A model generated the notes under the pieces. It had not been told where the DNA came from, did no database searches, and saw only the letters and a program-made list of their open reading frames with translations. The translations under genes were made by a program, and so were the position numbers. Source: Halobacteria archaeon (lineage in GTDB: Archaea > Halobacteriota > Syntropharchaeia > Alkanophagales > Methanospirareceae). Taken from it: a DNA stretch of 6,079 bases. The stretch is from positions 1 to 6,079 of the forward strand of contig JAOZPO010000059.1 of the NCBI GenBank assembly GCA_029932715.1. The letters run 5' to 3'. The first letter of the stretch is position 1; each line of letters begins with the position of its first letter. This document shows, piece by piece, positions 1 through 4,309 of the stretch.

Positions 1-323
1 ATGGATGGCACCTTCACCCATATCTTCGCCTCTTTTGCTCCAAATTCCCAATCCTCAATCCAACAATTCAATTCTTTACCGTTTGAATCTTCAAATATCA
101 AATCAGAGCCATCTCTTTTCGCATTTGCCGGGAAATTTGCTGGATTTCATTCCACGAGCACCTGATAATCCATAAGCGTTTTTCCCGAATTCTCCTTCAC
201 GGGTATCTCCTTGTAGTAACTCCAATCCCCACCGCCTGAGTTGGATAAGGCGGAATCCGTTCCAACCGTTGCGCTCAAAAGAAACACCAACACGAGCCCA
301 AATGCAATTATTTTATCCCTCAT
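1..323 (-). pseudogene. DUF2341-type secreted protein, N-terminal part with in-frame stop, runs off the left edge
   Basis: The N-terminus has a basic start (MRDK), a hydrophobic core (IIAFGLVLVFLLSATVG) and a Ser/Gly-rich stretch, so it reads as an exported protein. It then shows DWSYYKEIPVKENSGKTL and DYQVLVE, the opening of the DUF2341 domain found in archaeal and bacterial surface proteins. A TGA follows at 147-149, but the same frame continues without another stop to the window edge and still reads as DUF2341: NPANFPANAKRDGSDL, FEDSNGKELN, then AKIWVKVP. The TGA replaces what is usually a hydrophobic residue before NPANF. I chose the ATG at 321-323, because it follows an AGGCGAG-like ribosome site and a TATA box at 360-366 would start transcription just before it; the in-frame ATG at 351-353 would add ten charged residues before the signal peptide. 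The function of DUF2341 is not known. A sequencing error or recoding could also explain the stop. Confidence 0.75.
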
Positions 324-359
324 TTTTACTCGCCTTATTACTATTTTATCCATCTATTC

Positions 360-366
360 TATAAAA
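360..366 (-). promoter_or_regulatory. TATA box for the DUF2341 gene
   Basis: Read on the minus strand, this is TTTTATA within cTTTTATAg. Archaeal transcription usually starts about 25 bases downstream of the box, which falls near 335-340, just ahead of the purine-rich AAGGCGAG and the ATG at 321-323. No other promoter-like sequence is seen between 354 and 454. Confidence 0.45.
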
Positions 367-454
367 GTCACTATACCCTGTACTTAATACGGAGCCTGCC
401 TGATATTTCTTAGCATAAAGGTACATAAAAGCTTTTCGTTTTTTTTTTTTTATC

Positions 455-784
455 TCAACAGTTTTCCTCATCACCATACCACTGCATGACTTCTGTTTGC
501 GAATCGTTGTGTTTTGCTATACGAAGCCGGGTGCTGAGGAAAACAGCGACCAGCGTTCTATAACTCATGGATTTCTTCAGTCGCTGTACGGCGAGGTACA
601 CGGCAGCTTCCCGAGGCAGTATCCCTTTGGTTGCCGCATCCTCCAGCACTTGCCGGGTATTGCGACGCTGCTTCTCCTCGATAGCCTGAAATGCCAACGA
701 CTGGCAGGTTCCTTGATACGCCATAGCCGCGCAGATTACGCCACCCGCATTGGCAATGAAATCGGGAACGCATATCTTAGCTGT
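455..784 (-). pseudogene. Glu/Leu/Phe/Val dehydrogenase, C-terminal fragment
   Basis: The minus-strand frame reads [18 protein letters not shown], then AFQAIEEKQRRNTRQVLEDA and LPREAAVYLAVQRLKKSM. This is the last quarter of the Rossmann-type amino-acid dehydrogenases, including the conserved [10 protein letters not shown]. These NAD(P)-dependent enzymes deaminate glutamate or branched-chain amino acids to 2-oxo acids. The catalytic N-terminal domain and most of the nucleotide-binding fold are missing: upstream of about 784 the frame loses all similarity and stops at 812-814. Members usually end soon after the KKSMSYR segment; here about 33 unfamiliar residues follow before the TGA at 455-457, so the 3' end may also have shifted frame. 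The stub cannot be an active enzyme. It meets the PLP-enzyme stub head to head. Confidence 0.8.
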
Positions 785-968
785 TAGCCTCGGTTCCGTT
801 GATACTTTAATTCAACATCCTGCATCTATGACCCACGCGAATATACTCAGAGAGGTCAGGTTGAAGACGGGAATAACCGATGATTTGGTGAGACTCTCTG
901 TTGGTATAGAAGAGCCAGAAGACATAATAGCAGATCTGGATCAAGCCTTAGTGACTGCTTCCAGCTGA
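774..968 (+). pseudogene. Cys/Met-metabolism PLP enzyme (methionine gamma-lyase / cystathionine gamma-synthase type), C-terminal fragment
   Basis: The frame reads [20 protein letters not shown], then [20 protein letters not shown] and ADLDQAL before a TGA. This is the characteristic C-terminal domain of the Cys/Met metabolism PLP-dependent family; the AVSLG..TLI.HPASMTH and LVRLSVGIE blocks are diagnostic. About 64 of an expected roughly 390 residues remain. The PLP-binding lysine and the whole large domain are absent, so it cannot be active. Upstream of about 774 the same frame reads into the antisense of the dehydrogenase stub. Which substrate the ancestral enzyme used (methionine, cystathionine or O-acetylhomoserine) cannot be told from this part. 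Confidence 0.8.
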
Positions 969-998
969 GGCGGGAGGCGTCAAACCAGCCTTCGGATA

Positions 999-1010
999 AG
1001 CGTGCACGCT
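999..1010. repeat. 12-bp perfect palindrome
   Basis: AGCGTGCACGCT is its own reverse complement. It lies in the 66-base gap between the PLP-enzyme stub and the acyl-CoA synthetase pseudogene, 24 bases before the ATG of the latter. It could be the operator of the now-dead gene, but a single palindrome of this size may be chance. Confidence 0.3.
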
Positions 1011-1034
1011 AATGAAATATAAAGAGCTGATGAA

Positions 1035-1520
1035 ATGGGGAAAGAACTAGCCACATTCGATTACGAAAAGGAAAGAGAGAAGTTCAAATGGGATATTCCT
1101 GAAGACTACAATTTTGTTGATGTTATAAGAAGATGTGCAGACGATATAACAAAGTTGATGGCGATTACTGAGCATCCAGATGGGAAGGTTGAGAGAGCAG
1201 GATACTGGGAGGTATGAAACTGTGCCATGAGATCTGGAAACGTCTTGAGAGATTCAGGCATCCACAAAGGTGATCAGGTTTTGGTAATACTTCCGAGGGG
1301 AACGGATGTTTATGCAGTAAGCATCGGCATCTGGGCAATAGGCGGCGTTGTTGTTCCTGGTACAATAATGCTCAGAAGAGCAGATATAGAATACAGAATT
1401 GGCCCATTTGAGGTTGAAAATGCAGTTGATTCGCATGAGTCCGTGCTTGAATGTGCGATGATTCCAAGCCCTGGCCCAATAAGAGGAGAGATTGTTAAGG
1501 TTTTTGTTGTCTTAAAAGGC
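1035..1520 (+). pseudogene. Acyl-CoA synthetase (AMP-forming, acetyl/medium-chain type), nonsense mutation plus internal deletion, 3' end lost
   Basis: The family activates a carboxylic acid with ATP and CoA to an acyl-CoA. The N-terminal part is clear: FKWDIPEDYNFVDVI, then [28 protein letters not shown] and DIEYRI, about the first 120 residues. An in-frame TGA at 1215-1217 interrupts it (after GYWEV), and the same frame resumes. At about 1392-1410 the frame jumps from the N-terminal motif EYRI to GPFEVENAV, which belongs to the C-terminal subdomain roughly 330 residues later. The C-terminal match continues through [20 protein letters not shown] and FVVLK. All central motifs, including the P-loop-like AMP-binding site, are gone. 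At 1517 the gene runs into an inverted repeat of a mobile element, and no continuation is seen beyond 2062. A plainly dead gene with three lesions. The start is uncertain. Confidence 0.82.
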
Positions 1521-1530
1521 TGTCCCACAA
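1517..1530 (+). repeat. Left terminal inverted repeat of the relic element
   Basis: AGGCTGTCCCACAA matches the complement of 2049-2062 at all 14 positions. Homology between the two ends stops after these bases. Confidence 0.75.
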
Positions 1531-1626
1531 AAATCACAGTCATAACGGCAAAAAATACACCCACCACCAACAAGCAACCAAAGACCCAAAGTACGGTGAA
1601 CTACTTGAGAATTTTAACTAATAAGC

Positions 1627-2004
1627 CTAAATAGCAGCCTCCTTAGCTGTCTGACCAGGCACCAAACCGACAATTTCACTTAATAAAATCCCATTTCTAC
1701 ATAATTTCGCACACATCACCTTCATATTATGCTTGATATTTCCAAATGGCATTCAACAGCCGCCTTTCGCTTGTAGATAAGTGTGCCATGTTAAGGATTC
1801 CCGCCACTTTAGGTGTCGGGTTTTTTTTGAGCTTAGCTATCTTTCGTGACGACCATACGGCATCAATAGACGCCATTATCACCAGCCTTAGCAACATCCG
1901 GGCGAGTACGCAGTATTTCCGGCAGTAGACCTGTATTTCTTCTCAACGTCGCTAACATCTATACCATTCACAATGGCAATAACCAGGTAGCAAATATGGT
2001 CTAC
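1627..2004 (-). pseudogene. Transposase remnant, IS1182-like (N- and C-terminal pieces only)
   Basis: From 2004 leftwards the frame reads VDHICYLVIAIVNGIDVSDV, then EKKYRSTAGNTAYSP. This resembles the N-terminal domain of IS1182/IS5-like transposases (pattern: H..Y.I..IV...D.S..EKKY, then AYSP). At 1898-1900 the frame shifts: restoring one C to the CCC GG ATG run would give SPRM. It continues as MLLRLVIMAS and SSRKIAKL to about 1829, matching the family's M.LKLL..G....SSRKI block. After a 70-80 base segment with a hairpin, another frame shows PFGNIKHNMK at 1720-1749, the C-terminal motif of the same family, and ends at a TAG at 1627-1629. The catalytic core is missing, so the protein is dead and the element could only have moved in trans. 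Confidence 0.65.
1800..1828 (+). terminator. GC-rich hairpin followed by T8 inside the relic element
   Basis: CCCGCCAC (1800-1807) and GTGTCGGG (1813-1820) form an 8-bp stem with one mismatch and a TTTAG loop, followed by eight T (1821-1828). It has the form of an intrinsic terminator on the plus strand. It lies exactly where the transposase halves are interrupted. The layout, a segment ending AAGGATTC, then a hairpin with a TTTAG loop, also resembles the 3' end of IS200/IS605-type tnpB elements. Which explanation is right cannot be decided from this copy. Confidence 0.4.
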
Positions 2005-2048
2005 CGGTATGATATGCGGATGAGATGCTATCTGTGGCTATTGGGTAA

Positions 2049-2062
2049 TTGTGGGACAGCCT
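2049..2062 (-). repeat. Right terminal inverted repeat of the relic element
   Basis: TTGTGGGACAGCCT is the exact complement of the left end. The transposase remnant begins about 45 bases inside this end and reads leftwards. Confidence 0.75.
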
Positions 2063-2164
2063 CTTAGGTCTTTGGCACACAATTTGTGTATATCCTGTAC
2101 TATATTCACCTACGTTTAGAAGCAGTCTACCTTTTAGAACCCGTTGCCCAAAAATCATCGTTTT

Positions 2165-2178
2165 GGAAAGTTTTATAA
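2165..2178 (+). promoter_or_regulatory. BRE/TATA promoter of the MFS gene
   Basis: GGAAAG (2165-2170) followed directly by TTTTATAA (2171-2178) is a good match to an archaeal B-recognition element and TATA box. The expected transcription start is near 2200, giving a leader of about 27 bases to the GTG at 2227. The rest of 2063-2164 shows no gene; it contains a 13-base dyad ACACAAtTTGTGT at 2077-2089 of unknown meaning. Confidence 0.55.
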
Positions 2179-2185
2179 CTTCGTT

Positions 2186-2206
2186 GTATTCAATACTTCT
2201 TAGAAG
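2186..2206. promoter_or_regulatory. Two adjacent 11-bp dyads at the predicted transcription start, candidate operator
   Basis: GTATT-C-AATAC (2186-2196) and CTTCT-T-AGAAG (2196-2206) are both perfect 5+1+5 inverted repeats sharing the base at 2196. They lie between the TATA box and the start codon, over the expected transcription start, where archaeal repressors commonly bind. No regulator gene is seen in the window. Confidence 0.35.
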
Positions 2207-2226
2207 CGAATAAGCAGAGGTTGACC

Positions 2227-3453
2227 GTGAAGAACAAATATCAAAAAGGACTAAGCGCAAATATACTTCTGTTAGGCATTGTCAGTTTCCTGAACGACTT
2301 AAGCAGTGAGATGATTCTACCAATTTTACCGCTATTTATTACCGCTTTAGGCGGTACAACACTGATAGTGGGCATAATTGGTGGATTACAAGAGAGCATA
2401 TCAAGTATCCTGAAGGTTCTTTCTGGGTTCTTGTCTGACCGAACAGGAAAGCGTAAGATATTCGTCGCTTCTGGTTATTTAACTTCTGCCGTGTTCAAGT
2501 TGCTTCTTGCCTTATCGAGATTGTGGCAGCATATACTAATCTTTATCTGTTTTGAACGAGTGGGAAAAGGATTGAGAACGGCACCCCGGGACGCGATTAT
2601 CGCGGATTCCATGCCCGAAGCGCGTGGTAAAGGATTTGGAATTCACCGTGCTCTTGATACCGCAGGTGCGATTGCCGGCTCGATAGTTGTTTTGCTTTTA
2701 CTTATATTCCTGTGGTCCGAGCTCGAGCAAAACACGGACCAAATCGCATTTTATAAATCAACCATCTTCATCGCCGCGATAATCGCCTTTCTATCACTAA
2801 TACCTCTTTATCTCGTAAAAGAGGGCAAAAGTGAACCGCAGGCGATAAGCTTACAGATTAGCCTGAAAAAACTACCCGAAGCACTTAAAGTGTTCATTGG
2901 CGTGGCTACCGTATTCGCATTAGCCAATTTTACTTATATGTTCTTTATATTAAAGACGATGGATGCTTTTACGCCTTTAATGCCTGTGAAGCAGTCAATC
3001 GCCATTGTTATCACTCTATACATCATTTTTAATATATTCTATGCAGTATTTGCCATCCCTTTTGGCACCTTATCAGACAGGATAGGCAGGCGTAAAGTGC
3101 TTATTGCTGGATATTTACTGTTTTCGTTTACCTGCCTGGGATTCGCTTTTGCCGATTCAGTCGCAGTATTTCTGGTTTTATTCATGCTCTACGGCCTGGT
3201 TTATGCTATTATAGACGGAAACCAGCGTGCTTTTGTTTCCGATCTCTCCACCGCGGATTTGAGGGCTACTGCACTGGGTACTTATCATACATTGGTAGGT
3301 ATAGTTGCATTACCAGCAAGTGTAATAGCGGGTCTTTTAGGTACTATAACGCCCTCCTGGACTTTCCTCTTCGGTAGTTCAGTCAGTTTCATATCGGTTA
3401 TTCTATTTATTGCGCTGCGAAGTCATTTTGAGAAAAAAACGCAAACTTTTTAA
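2227..3453 (+). CDS. MFS transporter, MJ1317-like
   Basis: A complete integral-membrane protein of 408 residues with about 12 hydrophobic segments, the usual size for a major facilitator superfamily carrier. The cytoplasmic motif A appears in both halves: GFLSDRTGKRK at about residues 67-77 and GTLSDRIGRRK at about 280-290. The opening SFLNDLSSEMILPILPLF and the TM4 region ERVGKGLRTAPRDAII are typical of the group around the uncharacterised archaeal MJ1317, often annotated as drug/metabolite efflux proteins. The substrate is unknown. I chose GTG at 2227 because AGAGGT ends five bases before it; the TTG at 2221 would lie on top of that ribosome site. It has its own promoter and a possible operator. 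It is the first intact gene after the broken block, and cfbA follows 63 bases after its stop. Confidence 0.9.
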   Translation: MKNKYQKGLSANILLLGIVSFLNDLSSEMILPILPLFITALGGTTLIVGIIGGLQESISSILKVLSGFLSDRTGKRKIFVASGYLTSAVFKLLLALSRLWQHILIFICFERVGKGLRTAPRDAIIADSMPEARGKGFGIHRALDTAGAIAGSIVVLLLLIFLWSELEQNTDQIAFYKSTIFIAAIIAFLSLIPLYLVKEGKSEPQAISLQISLKKLPEALKVFIGVATVFALANFTYMFFILKTMDAFTPLMPVKQSIAIVITLYIIFNIFYAVFAIPFGTLSDRIGRRKVLIAGYLLFSFTCLGFAFADSVAVFLVLFMLYGLVYAIIDGNQRAFVSDLSTADLRATALGTYHTLVGIVALPASVIAGLLGTITPSWTFLFGSSVSFISVILFIALRSHFEKKTQTF

Positions 3454-3460
3454 ACTCCGT

Positions 3461-3520
3461 ATGATTGGTTTAATGACAGAAACATATCGTGAATTTGTAG
3501 AGAGGATGAGAAGGAAATGA
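3461..3520 (+). CDS. Possible 19-codon ORF overlapping the cfbA start
   Basis: The frame ATG-ATT-GGT ... AGG-AAA-TGA encodes MIGLMTETYREFVERMRRK. Its TGA overlaps the ATG of cfbA as ATGA, the classic arrangement for translational coupling. An internal ATG at 3473 is an alternative start. There is no clear ribosome site before 3461 and the peptide resembles nothing I know. It could equally be chance in a 63-base gap. Confidence 0.2.
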   Translation: MIGLMTETYREFVERMRRK

Positions 3521-3906
3521 AAAGAGAAGAAGACACAGTTGTCGTTTTGATAGGGCACGGGAGCAGATTGCCATATAACAAGGACGTATTGGAAGAGTTG
3601 CGAGAGCGGATGGAGCTGCGGGGGATATTCAAAGGGGTAAGAGTTGCATTTATGCAATTGAACTCGCCGGGTATAGAACAGACGTTAAGAGACATTGCAA
3701 AGGAAGGGATAAAGAACATAGTGGCATTACCAGTCTTTTTAGCGGACGGTGCACATACGACTGAGGACATTCCGGAGAAGCTGAAAATAGCGTTCGCAGG
3801 GGAATGGGCAGAGATAGGGAAAGATGTGCAAGTGACTTATGGTAAGCCAATTGGTGTGGATGAAAGGATTGTGGATATTTTGCTGGACAGGATAAAAGAG
3901 GCATAG
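3517..3906 (+). CDS. cfbA: Sirohydrochlorin cobalt/nickel chelatase, short CbiX/CfbA type
   Basis: A cytosolic enzyme of 129 residues, the size of the archaeal single-domain chelatases that act as homodimers. The family inserts Co2+ into sirohydrochlorin for cobalamin and, in archaea that make coenzyme F430, Ni2+ as the first F430 step. Visible: VVLIGHGSR with metal-ligand His14, FMQLNSPGIEQTL at about 45-57, ALPVFLADGAHTTEDIP with the second conserved His at position 80, and the C-terminal VTYGKPIGVDERIVDILLDR close to archaeal CfbA. It lacks the His-rich loop seen in several methanogen homologues, and has Asp77 where, from memory, methanogen proteins have His (LAHGxHT). A weak AAGG/GAGG purine stretch precedes the ATG. 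A TTTTTAAA at the end of the MFS gene (about 3447-3454) could be its TATA box; otherwise it is read with the MFS gene. Co versus Ni cannot be decided from sequence. Confidence 0.9.
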   Translation: MKREEDTVVVLIGHGSRLPYNKDVLEELRERMELRGIFKGVRVAFMQLNSPGIEQTLRDIAKEGIKNIVALPVFLADGAHTTEDIPEKLKIAFAGEWAEIGKDVQVTYGKPIGVDERIVDILLDRIKEA

Positions 3907-3928
3907 ATAGTGCAGTAAGTAGGAAAGA

Positions 3929-4012
3929 TGCGGAGGGAGGGATTCGAACCCTCGTATCCCTACGGAACAGGATCTTAAGTCCTGCGCCTTTGTCCAGCTC
4001 GGCTACCTCCGC
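3929..4012 (-). tRNA. tRNA-Leu (anticodon UAA)
   Basis: The minus strand folds as a class II tRNA. The acceptor stem is GCGGAGG with CCTCCGC plus discriminator A, and the D arm is GCCGAGCTGGACAAAGGC. The anticodon stem CAGGA/TCCTG encloses the loop CTTAAGA (anticodon TAA). A long variable arm (TCC/GGA stem) and the T arm GAGGG-TTCGAAT-CCCTC follow. The 3' CCA is not encoded, as is usual in archaea, and there is no intron. It is convergent with cfbA, 22 bases from that gene's stop. Confidence 0.97.
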
Positions 4013-4038
4013 ATTCTTCTTTTACCCAGCCCGAGCAG

Positions 4039-4046
4039 TAAATAAG
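4039..4046 (-). promoter_or_regulatory. TATA-like box of the tRNA-Leu gene
   Basis: CTTATTTA on the minus strand lies about 27-34 bases upstream of the mature tRNA 5' end, the usual place for an archaeal tRNA promoter. A GC-rich stretch (CTGCTCGGGCTGGG) follows between box and gene. Confidence 0.4.
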
Positions 4047-4167
4047 GGTAGAATTTAGATACTATATCAATATACCTGTAATAAATTGGGATACTTGATG
4101 TTGAAAAATCACAAGTCATGAATGTTTAATCATTGTTTGTATATAATGTATGACTGCTTTCTATTTA

Positions 4168-4307
4168 AGACACGGATTAACAGTGATTTACACAACACTT
4201 TTTCTTTTTCAAAAAAAGAAAACCTGTGCTAAAAGAAAAACAAATTTCTTTGGTAAAGCTTTCTTTTTGAAAGAAAGGTTTGTGTTAATCTGAATTAATC
4301 TGTGTCT
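4168..4307. repeat. Imperfect long inverted repeat with nested hairpins, intergenic
   Basis: The outer arms are 4168-4196 (AGACACGGATTAACAGTGAT then TTACACAAC) and 4277-4307, whose complement begins AGACACAGATTAATTCAGAT; about four fifths of the bases agree with small gaps. Inside are two clean hairpins: 4200-4209/4213-4222 (TTTTCTTTTT with AAAAAGAAAA) and 4259-4266/4270-4277 (CTTTCTTT with AAAGAAAG, loop TTG). The right arm also holds a short direct repeat of TTAATCTG/TTAATCTGTG. It sits just after the acyl-CoA dehydrogenase stop and may help end that transcript, but its size suggests a non-coding repeat element. The neighbouring 4047-4167 is AT-rich and shows no gene. Confidence 0.6.
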
Positions 4308-4309
4308 GT

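Larger units (their letters stand above)
1517..2062. mobile_element. 546-bp defective IS relic (IS1182-like), MITE-like
   Basis: The ends are perfect 14-bp inverted repeats, AGGCTGTCCCACAA at 1517-1530 and its complement at 2049-2062. The interior carries, on the minus strand, the first and last parts of a transposase but not the middle, so this is an internally deleted, non-autonomous copy. A CTTA lies directly outside the right end (2063-2066) and another two bases outside the left end (1511-1514); this may be a decayed target duplication but is too short to trust. The left end sits inside the acyl-CoA synthetase pseudogene. Family placement is from recognised transposase motifs, not from a database match. 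Confidence 0.7.

Noticed and set aside
147..149. TGA read as selenocysteine in the DUF2341 protein
   Set aside because: There is no reason for a redox residue at this place in a surface domain, and no SECIS-like element was recognised. Nonsense mutation or base-call error is simpler.
439..451. Run of 13 T after the dehydrogenase fragment
   Set aside because: It is on the wrong strand to end the minus-strand fragment and has no hairpin before it. Probably an unstable homopolymer.
497..787. Plus-strand ORF of 96 codons
   Set aside because: It is the antisense of the dehydrogenase fragment and resembles no family.
1746..1928. Plus-strand ORF of 60 codons across the hairpin
   Set aside because: It runs antisense through the transposase remnant and the hairpin; no ribosome site and no family likeness. 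A tnpB end may have contributed DNA here, but this frame is not a gene.
2077..2089. ACACAAtTTGTGT dyad upstream of the MFS gene
   Set aside because: It lies about 90 bases upstream of the TATA box with no further support as an operator; noted only with the promoter.
1952..2260. Minus-strand ORF of 102 codons spanning the right end of the relic element and the MFS promoter
   Set aside because: It crosses the inverted repeat and the BRE/TATA region, overlaps the MFS start and has no recognisable domain. The transposase similarity lies in a different frame.
4168..4307. CRISPR array
   Set aside because: The repeats are inverted and few, with no regularly spaced direct repeats or spacers here or elsewhere in the window.
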